64,000 bases of DNA from the NCBI GenBank assembly GCA_027563935.2, contig CM050447.1:11748501-11812500 (forward strand), in the 5' to 3' direction. Below the pieces are notes generated by a model that ran no database searches, was not told the origin of the DNA, and saw only the letters and a program-made list of their open reading frames with translations. Below are positions 11,387 through 23,949 of this stretch, in pieces; within the stretch, counting starts at the first letter, position 1; each line of letters begins with the position of its first letter. The stretch is from Costus lasius. Its lineage: Eukaryota; Streptophyta; Magnoliopsida; Zingiberales; Costaceae. The position numbers and the translations under genes were made by a program.

Positions 11387-11404
11387 TGGCACGCCCGGTG
11401 GGAC
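11387..11404 (+). promoter_or_regulatory. Primer-binding site of the Tat element
   Basis: TGGCACGCCCGGTGGGAC lies five bases after the LTR end. A TGG start complementary to a tRNA 3' CCA at this position is typical of a minus-strand primer site. The same type of sequence is common just after the 5' LTR in plant Tat elements. Confidence 0.7.
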
Positions 11405-11499
11405 CTGGCTTCTCCTTTCATCTCAGAGATTTGTACTACGCAACGATGTTCATTCCCGCATTCTCATATATGTCTTGTTCCGTGTAGCAATTTTCTCAC

Positions 11500-13734
11500 A
11501 TGGCAAGCAAGATCAACATCTTCATGGAAGGAGTGATGGACAATGCATGGGAGATAAAGTTCGGCTGCATCCCCGACGTGGTGGAATTAATATATGTGCC
11601 ATTCAAGGACTCTGAGAACGTTAAGGGTGAGGGAAAGATCATTCCGACTATTAAGAGTAAGATCTCCCGGAAGAAGAAGGGGACTGCCACGAAAAAGGAA
11701 GAGTCGTCACTCACCGTCAATGGGGGCATGCTCAACCTAGAAAAGGAAGAGCCGTCGTTTATCGTTAACGAGGGCGAACTTGACCGAGTTGTGTTCGCAA
11801 ACCCTGAAATGACAAAGAAGCAAGAACGCCGGGCTCTGAGGAAGAAGAAGGCTAGACTCTTCAAGCAAGGACGCCTAACCCCTGTAAGGCGTAGTCACTC
11901 GACCCTTAAAATAGAAACTGTGGTGGAAAACAAATTTGCACCACTCCTATCAGTCCAGAAGAACTCTAACTTGGTAGAAGGACTACAGCTGCGGACCGAC
12001 GTACAAAGCAAGCCACACCCGAAATCTAAAAGCGTCACTTTTCCAAAAACGATATCGCAAAGGACCTATGAGGTCTACAAAAGGGCCCAAAAGACTATAA
12101 AGAGGAAGGAGAAGCGCTTCAGGACTAACTATAAGGAGACGAAGGGCTATACAATTCACACGATACGAATGGTAGAGCATACACGGGTGTCCGGCTCTAA
12201 TTCTGAGGAGGATACCCTTCGGACCATGACAAGGAAAGCCAAGGGTAAAAAGTTGGCCTCTATTGTAATCCAGGAGCCTGTCCAGCGATATGAACCAGGA
12301 GCGACCCCTTTACACCAAGAAATTTTTGAAGAGGAAGAGGAAGAGGAAGAACCTATCATGACCACTAATCATGATCATAGAGATGAAGCTATCGCTGACC
12401 TCAAGACGCAACTCAAGAAGAGGGATAACGACATGAGCATCCTCATGGCGAAGTTTGAGGAGGTGACTAATGCTCTTGCAAAGACGCAAGAGATGATGTT
12501 ACGCCAAGAACAATCATCGCGGGAACAAAATAACGCCCCGGCAACATCTTCTTTACCAGCTCAGTCAAATGACGAGGCCGTCACCTTGACTAGGAGGGAA
12601 GTACAAGAACTGGTGATGGACCAGCTGAAGCAAATGGAGGGAACCAAAATTGCTCTGCGAAGGAGGCGAGGGAGACCTTACCCAGCTGTATATGATGATA
12701 TCCCTTACCCCAAAGGGTACATCGTACCACACTTTAAGATGTTTAATGGAATAGGAAACCCTGATAAGCACTTGGCCCATTTCGTCGCGACTTGTGGGAA
12801 CACTGGCGGCAACGACGCTTTATTACTCCGACAGTTTTCACAAAGTCTCTCAGGGGTCGCCTTCGAGTGGTATTACTCCCTGGAGAATGAAGTTATCATA
12901 ACTTGGGTTGACATGGAGGAGGCCTTCAGGATGAAGTTCGCTTCGTTAAGCGATAAGATTACGATCGCAGACCTGGAAGATACGAAGAGGAAAAAGGATG
13001 AGACCGTCCTTAATTACATCACGAGGTGGAGAAATTTGAGTATTAAATGCGAAAAATCACTAGAGAAAACCGAAGCCGTGGAATTGTTGGTCCGCAATAT
13101 TGACAATTGGATGACCCCTTTCCTTTGTGCTAACAATATTTCCACATTTCAAGAGTTGATTACCCAAGTGGCGAAGCTCAAACGAATGAACCATCAAACC
13201 TACTTAGGTACACAAAATCCAAAATTTAAAAGGGAAGAGCTAAGGAGGAATGATCCCAAGATCGCTTATACAAATGTCGTTAGCAGGGGCAAAAGGGTGG
13301 AGGTTCATAATACAAACATACCTCGAATTGAAAAAGTGCCGACGCTTGGTGAAAATGGCCGGGGCAAGCCTTTGACCCTCGAAGAAAGAAAAAATAAAAC
13401 TTATTTTTTCAAAAGAGAAAAGACAATGAAGATTTTTAGGGACACTTTGAAGAATGGTTTGCAGCTACCAGAGCTGAAGCGCCCTGAAGAAGCCAATAAA
13501 ACTGACGATCCCAACTTTTGCCCTTACCACCGCGTACTAGGGCACACAATAGAAGATTGTTATATTTTCAAAGATTGGGTGGAAAAACAATATAAGACAG
13601 GGAAGATAACTTTATCGAAGCAAGTACTGAATGAAACCCAAACCGAGGAAGTTGATGTTATTGAAACAGGAATAGATCTAGCGCCCGAAGAAGGGGAAGA
13701 GTGGAATGCCGTGGTGTCGAGAAAGACGTCATGA
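11500..13734 (+). pseudogene. gag: Ty3/gypsy (Tat) gag region
   Basis: An open frame of 744 codons starting at an ATG about 100 bp after the primer-binding site. The N-terminal third is basic and Lys/Arg-rich. A Glu-rich run near residues 275-285 leads into a coiled-coil-like stretch. The retrotransposon gag core follows around residues 420-575, including YPKGYIVPHFKMFNGIGNPD and the AFEWYYSLE region. Near the end, a modified zinc knuckle of C-x2-H-x4-H-x4-C form (CPYHRVLGHTIEDC) matches the Tat type. In-frame TGA codons at 13732 and 13741 end it, but the same frame continues into protease. They may therefore be either mutations or a natural gag boundary. Confidence 0.9.
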
Positions 13735-13743
13735 CTTCTATGA

Positions 13744-15606
13744 AAATTAAAACAGATGCCAGACATTGTATGGAAAGACCCTTTGTCTCCGCAATGCGCA
13801 CCATCGAGGCCACGTCCGCCAATGAGTGAAGATCGAAAGAAAAAGAAAAAGAATTCTCAATCAAAGAAGAAGAAAAACAAGAGAGCAGCCTTTTCAACTA
13901 AGGCGCAAGAAAAGAGCGATCTCGAAAAATATATCGACTCGCTTGAAGAGTATGTACAAGAAATGCCTAGGCCTATAAAACTTTGTCACTACATCACTGA
14001 AGAGATGTGAGAAGGACTCCTGGAAGATGACTCGGAAGATGAGGAGTATGAGGTGGAATCATGTAGAATGATATCTGTGGTCCCGGAACCCCCGAAGGAA
14101 AATGAAACTGACAATGCTGAAGCCGTCACTACCGCAAAAATGGGCATCTGCAACGCAATTAACCTGAGGAGTGACTCTGAAGATGAGGTCTTACCTGCCT
14201 ACTTATATGAGGAAGCGCCTGCCGCTGAAAGCAGTAAGCAAGTAAATGAATCATGTCAAATGAATCTCAGAAGCGGCAAAGTCATAATGGGACGTACGAT
14301 AGACAAAGAAAAGGAGAAACTCAAAGGAAAGCAAATTGAAACACAGGAAGTGGGAGACGACACGGTACTCCCAGTAAAGCTGTCCTCTTCTGAATATAAC
14401 ATACTGTCGCATTTGAGGAAGGTCCCCGCCCTCCTCAGCATATATGATGCTTTAATGATGTCACAAGAGTTAATGGATGTTCTTATTTATGCCCTGCAAA
14501 ACCCTCAGAAATTCCAAGCATTCTTCGTGGAGGCTGACATAAAGGAGGCATTGAGTGCATATAGTACATCATCCATTACTTTCGACAGTGACGAGATGCT
14601 GCTAGGAACGTCGCAGCATAACCGGCCACTATACGTAACCGGGGACGTGGAAGGGATGAGGATAAACAGAATCTTGATTGACCCAGGGTCGTTGATTAAC
14701 CTCATAACGTTGCGAACTCTAAAAGGTCTTTCTCTAGACGTTCGTAATTTAACAGCCGAAAAAGTCGTTATCCAAGGATTCGACAAAAACAGCCAGAAGG
14801 CTTTAGGCTCTATATACCTGCCGTTGCAACTCGATGATTTAAAGACCGAGGTTAAGTTCCATGTCATCAACACTAACACATCATACAAGGCGCTGCTTGG
14901 GAGGCCCTGGTTGCACGAGAACTATGTGGTCCCCTCCACTCTGCATCAATGTTTAAAATACTTGAAGGAGGGTAAAGAAGAGCGCATTGATGGGGACATC
15001 CAACCCTTTTCAGTACATGAAATTAAATATGAAGATGCACACTACTTCATAGGATCGACAGAACGGCCCTCGAAATTGCCACTACAAAGCTCGATTATTT
15101 CTAAATTGAAGAAGACAACTCTGTCTGCATGTCCTCATTTTGGGAGTGACTCCGAGTCAGAGGCTAGTAACTGTTCAGCCTCTGCATGTGACGTGGTTGA
15201 GACTCATGAGAAGGAAGGTTGGTCACAAAGGTTCATGCCACGTCGAAATATGATGGGATGCGAGGTAGAAGTTCTAAGAGTTCCTCAAGGCTATTTTAAA
15301 GGTTTCACTCCTCTTAATATATCCCAAGTCTTCGAGATGAAAACCTTTATTGTCCCTGCCAAGAGAGAATGTACAAAAGGAAAACTTTTCGTCCATAAGC
15401 CCATACACTTCTATCGGTCAGATGAAATTCGCCACATCAAGACGAGCCAAGAGAATGACCTGGAGTCGACGGAACTTGCTAAAGTTTCCCCATTCGCTTA
15501 TTATCCTCCAAACTTAAAAAACCTCGTAAAAAAGTATGGTTGTTTGAAGCCTCGGCTGAAGAGCGAGTTACGCCAATTTGAAAAGTTGTGGAACCAAAGT
15601 CCATGA
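13744..15606 (+). pseudogene. Tat linker and aspartic protease region
   Basis: This continues in the same frame as gag. It has a very Lys-rich segment (KKKKNSQSKKKKNKR), a TGA at 14008, and then a long acidic linker. The retroviral-type aspartic protease follows, with the motif RILIDPGSLINLI (DPGS in place of the more usual DSG/DTG) and the late motif ALLGRPWLHE. A C-terminal linker region (about 14920-15437) is the part duplicated in inverse orientation at 10355-10870. A TGA at 15604 interrupts the frame again. The CGA-to-TGA type change suggested at 14008 fits deamination of a methylated CpG. Confidence 0.85.
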
Positions 15607-17154
15607 AATATCACGCTACCAAATGGAAAGATCTCCGATACCCGCGGTTTGGGGTATACAGAACCAAGTGAAGAAGCTCTTGGGTTTCATTCATATACTT
15701 GCAACATGGTGACAATATATGATGTATATGCGATAGAGCAAGAAAAGGAAGAACTTAAAAAAGCACCGAAGGAGCTAGAAGATGGGGGGCAAACTACTTG
15801 CGATGAGTTGATCGAGATTAACCTCGGATTAGCAGAAGATGTTAGGCCTACCTATATAAGTGCGCAACTATCCCAACAAGAGAAGGATCAGTTAGAAGAA
15901 TTACTCCGTGAGTTTAGCGATTGCTTCGCGTGGACGTATAAAGAGATGTCGGGCCTTAACCCAGAAGTTGCCGTCCACAATTTATCGATTAATCCTGACA
16001 TCACTTCGGTGAAGCAAGCACCGAGAAGAATGAGGGTAGAGCTTGAAGAACAAATCACATTTCAAATAAAGAAATTAATCGAGGCAGACTTTATAAGGGA
16101 GGAGAAATACGCAGACTAGATAGCGAATATCGTCCCTGTGAAGAAGAAAAATGGGCAAATCCGGATCTGCGTGGATTTCAGGGACTTGAACAATGCATGT
16201 CCAAAGGATGACTTTCCGCTCCCCGTTACTGAAGTAATGATTGACTCGGTATCGAACTTCGAGGTGTTCTCATTCATGGACGGATCATTCGGTTACAATC
16301 AAATTAAGATGGCGCCTGAAGACGAGAAGCACACTGCATTTCGCACACCAATCGACATCTTCTGCTATACTGTTATGCCGTTCGGACTAAATAATGCCGG
16401 GGCAACGTACCAATGAGTGATGACTAAAATCTTCGATGAGTTAATCCACAAACTTGTCGAGTGCTATGTAGACGACTTAGTGGTTAAGTCGCGATCTAAA
16501 GCAGGGCACTGTCGAGACTTGAGGATTGTGTTCACTCGCATTCGCAAATACAACCTCAAGATGAATCCACTTAAATGCACATTCGGGGTGTCGTCCGGGA
16601 AGTTCCTGGGTTTCATGGTAAAACATAGAAAAATCGAAATCGATCATGCGAAGATAAACTCAATCAAAGATATGCCACCACCAAAGAATCTTAAGGAGCT
16701 CAAGTCCTTTCAAGGACGACTGGCTTATATCAGGAGGTTCATTTCCAACCTGTCCGGGCAGATCCACCCCTTTTCAAAACTGACAAAGAAAAATGCTCCT
16801 TTTATTTGGGATGACGCGTGCCAAAGCGCATTCGAAAGTATCAAGGAATACCTTTCGTGCCCTCCGGTCATTGGGGCACCTATCGCCGGAAAACCGCTAA
16901 TTTTATACACCATGGCATTGGAGACTTCCTTGGGGGCATTGCTGGCCCAAAATAATGATGACGGGAAGGAGACCGCCCTGTATTACCTTAGTCGGATGTT
17001 TGTGGGGGCAGAGCATTCCTATTCTCCGATCGAAAAACAATGCTTGGCGTTGATATTCGCCATTAAGAAATTAAGACACTATCTCCTCAAACATAAAGTT
17101 CATCTTATATCGAGAGTGGATCCTCTGAGGTATCTGATAGCGAGACCGATTTGA
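15607..17154 (+). pseudogene. Tat reverse transcriptase and first RNase H, with stops
   Basis: Reverse transcriptase core in the same frame. PRRMRVELEEQI and a conserved KKNGQIRICVDFRDLNNACP are present, as are FSFMDGSFGYNQI and the catalytic YVDD at about 16465. The first RNase H (connection) region follows, ending HYLLKHKVHLIS. TAG at 16117 sits where Trp is expected (YAD-stop-IANIVPVKK). TGA at 16414 sits where Arg is expected (ATYQ-stop-VMTKIF, CGA to TGA). A one-base deletion just before 17151 shifts the frame. The element cannot make a full polyprotein. Confidence 0.9.
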
Positions 17155-18638
17155 TGGGGCGGTTGGCCAAATGGGCAGTCATACTCCAGGAATTCGATAT
17201 CACGTATGCATCACAAAAAGCAATAAAAGGGCAAATACTCGCTGATTTCTTAGCAGCACATCCCGTCCCCGATGATTCTCCCCTGAATTACGACTTCCCA
17301 GACGAGGAGATATTAAATGCTAAAGCCGACGACGAATATTGGGAACTTTATTTCGACGGAGCGTCCTCGATTCAACTGGCTATCCCCCCAAACATTCCAA
17401 AAGTAAAATCAGGGATCGGCCAAGTATTCATCACCCCTCAGAATGGAATATTACATTATTCCTTAGCCCTCACTGGTCCCTGTACCAACAACGAAGCGGA
17501 ATATGAAGCTTTAATTGCCGGACTTGAGCTCACAGTAGAGATGAAAATCAAAAGAGTGCATATATATGGAGACTCTCAACTCATTATCAAGCAAGTAGCG
17601 GGCAAATATCAAGTCAAGAAAACAGAATTGCATAAGTACCATACGAAGGCCATGGAACTCATGGGAAAAGTACCGCATGTCACTTTGACTTGCGTGACTC
17701 GGGCCGCTAACGGTAGAGCAGATGCGCTAGCAAAATTTGCTAAAGAGTTGGCTGGACCCTCCGTTGACCAAATCAACATTACGATTAGGGACAAGAAACT
17801 AATCGCACCAGCCGAAAGTCATGACGCCCACAAGGAAGAAACATTGGACGCCATGATGACTACCCTTACACAAGAACATGATTGGAGGGAACCATTAATA
17901 AATTATCTCAAGGATGGTGATTTACCCGAGGATAAGACTCAAAGAGTGCAATTAAAGAAGCGGGCTCTTCGGTATACGTTTGTAAACGATACGTTGTACC
18001 GGCGATCATACGAACAACTCTGGCTCAGGTGCATCGCGAAGGATGAAATCGCTCACGTGTTACATGAAATCCATTCCGGTCTTTATGGCGCTCATCAATC
18101 AGGGCCTAAGATGTACCTCAAGTTCAAGAGGTTAGGGTACTATTGGCCGAGCATGGTGCGAGATTGCATAAACTGTGCAAAGACTTGTCATTTGTGTCAA
18201 GTACATGGAGACTTTATTCATAAGCACCCCAACCCTCTTCACCCAACAGTTTCGTCATGGCCGTTTGAAATGTGGGGGACAGATATAGTGGGGCCAATAG
18301 AGCCTCCTTCTTCTCTGGGGCACCGTTTCATACTTGCAGCAACAGACTATTTTTCCAAATGGGCAGAGGCTATCCCGTTAAGAGAAGTCAAAGCCAATAA
18401 TGTTGTTAACTTCTTCCACGAGAATATACTAAGCCGGTTTGGGACCCCTAGAAGGATCATATCTGACAACGGCTTAGCTTTCAAAAATACCTCGGTCTAT
18501 AAATTCGCGGAGCATTATAAAATTGACTGGCGGTACTCTTCGATATACAACCCAAGGGCAAATGGATTGGCCGAAGCGTTCAACAAGACTTTGTGTAAAT
18601 TGCTCAAGAAGAGTGTTTCAAAGAACAAGAGAGAATGA
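17151..18638 (+). pseudogene. Tat second (archaeal-type) RNase H and integrase core
   Basis: The second RNase H starts near WELYFDGASS, with CTNNEAEYEALIAGL and IYGDSQLIIKQVAGKYQV. This extra domain between the first RNase H and the integrase marks the Tat clade. The integrase follows: an HHCC zinc finger (HEIHSGLYGAH...CHLC) and a DDE core visible as GTDIVGP, SDNGLAF and NGLAEAFNKT. TGA at 18636 replaces an expected Trp (KRE-stop-HQKM). Soon after, near 18680, one base is missing and the frame moves to the next segment. Confidence 0.9.
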
Positions 18639-19132
18639 CATCAAAAGATGGTGGAAGCATTGTGGGCTTATCGAACACGTATCGTACGCCTACACAATCA
18701 ACGCCTTACTCCTTGGTCTTCGGCGTCGAAGCAGTGCTCCCACTTGAGGTGGAAATTCCTTCGTTAAGAATGGTTGTACAATGCGACATGACAATGGATG
18801 AAAATGTTCAATTACGCCTTGATGAACTAGACACACTTGACGAGCAGATGCTGATAGCACAGCAAAATCTAGAGCTATATCAAACACGGATGACAAGGGC
18901 GTATGACAAGTTGGCCAGGGAACGCACTTTTAAGAAAGGAGATCTTGTTCTAGTAGTGAGGCGGCCCATCATATCCAACAAGATGGCAAAAGGCAAATTC
19001 AATCCTAATTGGGAAGGGCCCTATGTGATAGGAAAAGTCGACGAGGGGGGAGCCTATCAATTGACAGATCAAGATGGGGTGCACCCGATGCCACCCATTA
19101 ATGGCCGCTTCCTAAAGAAATACCATGCTTAA
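18635..19132 (+). pseudogene. Tat integrase C-terminal region
   Basis: The end of integrase in a shifted frame: RTPTQSTPYSLVFGVEAVLP, a helical stretch, then FKKGDLVLVVRR and FNPNWEGPYVIGKVDEGGAYQL, which is the usual SH3-like/GPY-F C-terminal module. It closes NGRFLKKYHA before a stop at 19130-19132. A frameshift and stop separate it from the DDE core. Confidence 0.88.
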
Positions 19133-20220
19133 GACACAAATTTATGCAAATCTAATCCTGACCAAGCAATAGTAAGATCAAAAGTATCGAGACCATTTCC
19201 GTGTGATCACTTGCTAAAACCATGTAGCCTCCTAATGCTCTTATCCACCACAGTTGGAGGACGTAAATGCAAGTTCCCCCTGGTTCTATTGTTCAAAAAA
19301 AAAAAAAAACCACGGTTGTCTTCGGAAAAAAGATTCAAAGGTTCAGAAGGACACTGTGAGTAATGGACAGGAAAGACGATAAAAATCACATAGTTAACAA
19401 GAAAAGATGGAGCTCTACGAAGCCACGGCAAGCTGATAGCGTAAGCCACAACCCGGTGGCGGCCACATACATGGCTTAGCTGAGGTCATTATATGATGAC
19501 GGTGGGGATGTAAGTAAGTACGCCATCGCGTTGGTGGTTGTCACCGCGGCTGCGGCTAATGCGGCAGTGACGGTGCGGTTGAAAAGCTCGGCGAGGGACG
19601 GAACAACAATGCTATATGGAACTACGAGAGATGGGCTGCTGTAGAAATGTAAGGGTGGCTCTGTGTCAGAGAGTATCTTTAATTTACGCATTCTTTCTTA
19701 CTAGTGAACCGTGACAGAATATAAGGAGTGTATAGACTCTCCTTGCCTGATATCAACATGTTCAAACTGAGGTCGTCAAAAAAAAAAAAAAAAACACAAC
19801 ACCACACTGATACATTAGTTGGATTTAAATGAGAATTGGCTGTTCAACAAAAAAAACTGCAAGAGTTCCCCCTCAATATCGCATGCACTATCCTGTCAAG
19901 CAACACTTTAGCAATATAAATGTGATGCCATGCAAAGTTACAATAATTTGACATAGAAAAGTCAATCCACTAAAAGGAGAAATCGTCATCATACTGATTA
20001 CCACATGATTCCGAGAAATTGGTAGAACACCAGTCACTGAAGTAAAACCATTCTCAGCCAAATACAAGTTAAAGTTACAATCTGAACTTAACAAGTGACA
20101 AAGCTACACCAATACAAAATGAGATACGGAGTACATGACAACCTGAAATTACCAAGTGACAAAAAACCACACCAACGCAATGGTGAGGACCTAGGTATGG
20201 GATACAAGAAGAAAGATACA
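19133..20220. other. Spacer between pol and the antisense PMD gene
   Basis: About 1.1 kb with no convincing ORF. Two A-runs (about 19297 and 19779) are present. It separates the + strand pol end from the - strand stop codon of the PMD gene, and so would contain the 3' UTR of the latter. Confidence 0.6.
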
Positions 20221-21010
20221 TCAAAATTCCCTAACAATTTTCTGGAGAGCGAGTCTTCGACCTTCAATCGAAGAAGCAAGTTTACCACGTTCAACCTCCT
20301 TCGCCTCACACTGTACCTTTAAAGAAGCTAGTTGGGCTTCGGATTTATCGATCAATTCTGTGTTCCCCTCTTGAGCGCTTTTGATGTTCACCAAACTACC
20401 TTCGCATTCTTGCATCTCAAAAAAGACCGTGCACCTCTCCGACATAAGTCTCGCTTTCTCTTCGTCAATTTGCTTTACCCGTGCATCAATCCGCATTATT
20501 TTGGCTCTAACGGAATCGCGGGAGGCTATAGAAGCATTCCTCTCAGTAATCAAAGCATCTTGGAGAGACCATAAATCCTCCACAACGACTGTCTCTTTGT
20601 CAATCTGAGAATCGAGATCAGAAATGTCTAGGTTAGCCAATAGGCTTTGCTCAACCTCAAGTTGCTTTAGAATGGTTACTATTTTCTGGCTCAACCTCTC
20701 CCAAGTAGCCCCCAAGGCCCCAAATTAATCAAAGTATGTGAAATACTGTCCGAAGAAGCCATGAACTCTTCCACTGTGGGAAGTGTGTTCTCATTACGAA
20801 ATACACCAAGATAGTCAGAAACAAAAAAGCGGGCTGCTCTCTCTTGTGAGCGCCGGATGGCTTCTGGAACTCGAGGAACGGACGGCTGGGGAATTGATGG
20901 CTTAATAACTTTGTGAGCTTCACCTGTGACCGCCAAAACAACAGCATACATTAAAATGTCTGGAGCAGATGATGACGTATGATATATTGTGCGTACACAA
21001 CAAGGGTTAC

Positions 21011-22619
21011 CTTGTTCAAAGAGACTAACACATCGCACGCTGCTGCTATTAAACGAACTGCACTCCCCAGTGGCGATCTCCTCAACACCTGTTGTGAATC
21101 CAGAGTAGACTATTAACATAGCAAGGTGCATAAATCACAATATGTGCTGTAATTGGTCGAAATTACTACCGTTAGGAGAGCCGGCATGTGGAATATGACC
21201 ATCACCAGGTGGGGCGCCATCTCTAGTAGCGATCTCCTCAGCCCTTGCTATGAGCCCGGGATAAGTTGTTAGCACAACGAAATGCATGAATTGTACTATG
21301 TACTAAGGCAGATTGACATCACCATCATTTAGAGGGTTGCCACGTTGAAAATTGCCATTATCAAATGAATTGCCACCTCCGGCAGTTACCTTCGCGGTGC
21401 CTGTCGCAAATTCGAGACAGATTGTCAGTGCAATGTGGCGCATGGGACTCACTATGTGTGCAAGAATAAACTGACATTACCATCGGTACACGGAAAGTCA
21501 TCATCCTTGGTCGAACAACCACCCTCACTAATTGTCTTCTCAATGCCTACCACAAAGCTAAGATGGACTACCAACATGGCAAGAATGCGTGAGGCCTCAT
21601 TATATATGGCAAGAATGCATAAAGTTTCATCACGTATACTAAAGCAAGTTATTCAGCATATAGTACAAATCAAATTACCACCATTAAAAGAGCCTATTGA
21701 ATTGCATACCTACGGAAGATAAAGAAGACATACCCTTACCTTGCGTATCTTCCACTCTTGCGACAGCTTGTTCAGCATATGATGCGAGATCTGGCAAAAA
21801 AAAAACTCCCTTGTTGTCATAATGAGTCGCGTAGAACCAAGAAGTGACGACGATCATACACAATTAGAGCGTGACAATGATAGCAGGAGTCGGCTAAGTA
21901 AAATGGTGATGAAGATTACCATCTTTTACGGGATCCTCATTTAGCACGATGGCGTCTTGGCCTTCCAACACAGATGCTGAAAGAATCACTACAGCACAAC
22001 AAGTAAAAAATAAACCAATCCCCCTCCAACCCAAACATTCAGTACGAGACTTAAAATTGTCATAAGCTAGGCATGATTCTAATACAAAGGAAGAAAAGCA
22101 AAAGGAATTAAAAGGGGTGCTTGCCAACATAAAGAGGAGGAAAAAGAAATACCATTGTCCAGGGAGCGTGCGTTCTCCATGCCTGACGCAAACTTTGAAA
22201 TCGAAGCTGGTTCAAAGATAACAAGCCATCAAAAAATTGTTGCTAAAATGAAAAGGTGCAATCGAAGCCATGGCATTATAGTAATAAAAAACAATAAACG
22301 AAAAGAGATACACAGTTGCAAACCTGTCCCCGAATCAATGGGAGAACTCGGCGAACCAACACAAGTGTTAGGATTCTTCGTAAGCCCCTCCGGCGCACAA
22401 ATGACTGCGTCAAATATTATGTCATGAGAAAATCATAAGAATACCATGTCTACGCAATTTGAATACACGTACTCCCTCTCAAGGCTCCTATCACATCGTC
22501 CGCCGAATCGCTGGAGTCAGGCTTCAATAATTTAGCGGTATCTGAAGCACCGTCTCCATCAAATATATTGTCAGAAATGTGGACATTTGCCTGCTCGGTA
22601 ACCACTGTTGCTCGAGTCC
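21011..22619 (-). repeat. Array of ten symmetric short exons in the PMD gene
   Basis: On the minus strand, ten consecutive inferred exons measure 147, 81, 30, 57, 51, 15, 66, 78, 78 and 78 nt. All are multiples of three, and all begin after the first base of a codon and end with one base of the next (class 1-1). The last four (start points 21546, 21400, 21247, 21088) are spaced 146-159 bp. Their donors (GATG|GTAATG, GATG|GTGATG, AACG|GTAGTA) and acceptor regions (for example TTTGCGACAG, TTCACAACAG) look alike. Whole exon-intron units were probably duplicated in tandem. The 15-nt exon is the least certain. Confidence 0.65.
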
Positions 22620-23949
22620 CTAAGAATCATGGAAGCAAGAATGTTAGAATTAGAATTAATCATCGTATCATGCATCGACAAAGATGGGTGTATGGGAAGG
22701 AGGGAAAACCTGAAATAATCGGAGGGTCTTCCTCTATTTGCAAGGGAGCCATATCCGTATGAGGTGGCTCACTGATAGTAGCAGCAAATTTTGGTGCCCG
22801 CGTATGGCCTGCGTCCTATTCAAGAGAAAAAAGGGCTTGTTAAATTAATAACAGAAGAAGGAAACGAAAAGAGAGAAAAGGATGTTACCTCGCTTGGGCC
22901 GATTGCCATTGCCTTTGAACTGGAGGCCTTTAACCGCTTTGTAGATAAAGATTGCGAGAGGTCAAACTCAAAGCCATATGTCCGCCAGTCAGTTGCCCTT
23001 TTTAGAAACCCTCTGGGATGGGATTTTCCAGCGAAACTATATATATCTGTAATGTTGTAGCTGAAGAATGCCTTCAAGTGCATCGAGTGCCATCGCAAGT
23101 ATTCATAGCCGCATTTAGGGGTCCGATTACGGGCTGGGATTGTGAATAACGAATCGGTCCCCCGTCGAAGCAACATGCGCCAACAAGCAGCAAGTGTCAC
23201 ATGATCACCAGATAATCGCCCAAGATCAAGAGCATTATGAGGAACGAGCTAGTCAAAACCGAATTGGCGGGCGCACTTGTGCGGGTTGTACGCTTCCAAA
23301 GATGCGAAATTCCCACTTCGGAAAGGTAGCCAGCCCACACGGATACTCACAAGAAACTCAGACGTAGCCCATCCGCCCTCCGTCAAAACATCAATCGGAC
23401 TGTCCTGACAGTTAACTTGCTCATTTAAACGTCCTACCTTGTTGGGGAATACCACTCGTCTGTGCCCAAAGACATTGTTCTTGCGAAAAAATAGGTGCGC
23501 CTCAAAATTTCCAAAATAAACTGGGAAAGCCCCGGCAATACATATTAGGGGAGGTAACTTACGCTTCATAGTTTCAGAAATGACAGTATTGTTTAACCCC
23601 TGGAACTGCAAGTTAAACCATCCAAATAAGTAGTGAAGTGGAATCAGAGTGTCTCTAGAGCCCGAAAAATCAGCGGTGCAGGCCTCCCTCAAGGACCTAA
23701 ACAAGTTTGATAATGCCACTGGCGCTAAGGAAAGATGAACACCATGCGCCAACTTGTCGGCCATAACAAAAACTTCCGGTCTAATGCTGTCAGAATGTCT
23801 ATAAGGCACAGCGAAATAGCATAGCCAACAGACCAGAAATGCAGTGAGAAAGGTGGCTCGGTCCATCTCCCTCGCGATGATGGAGGGCCGGGAAGGTGCA
23901 TCATAATCTTGCACCGAGATGTCCTCAGAGCCGATCCCAAACGGATCAC

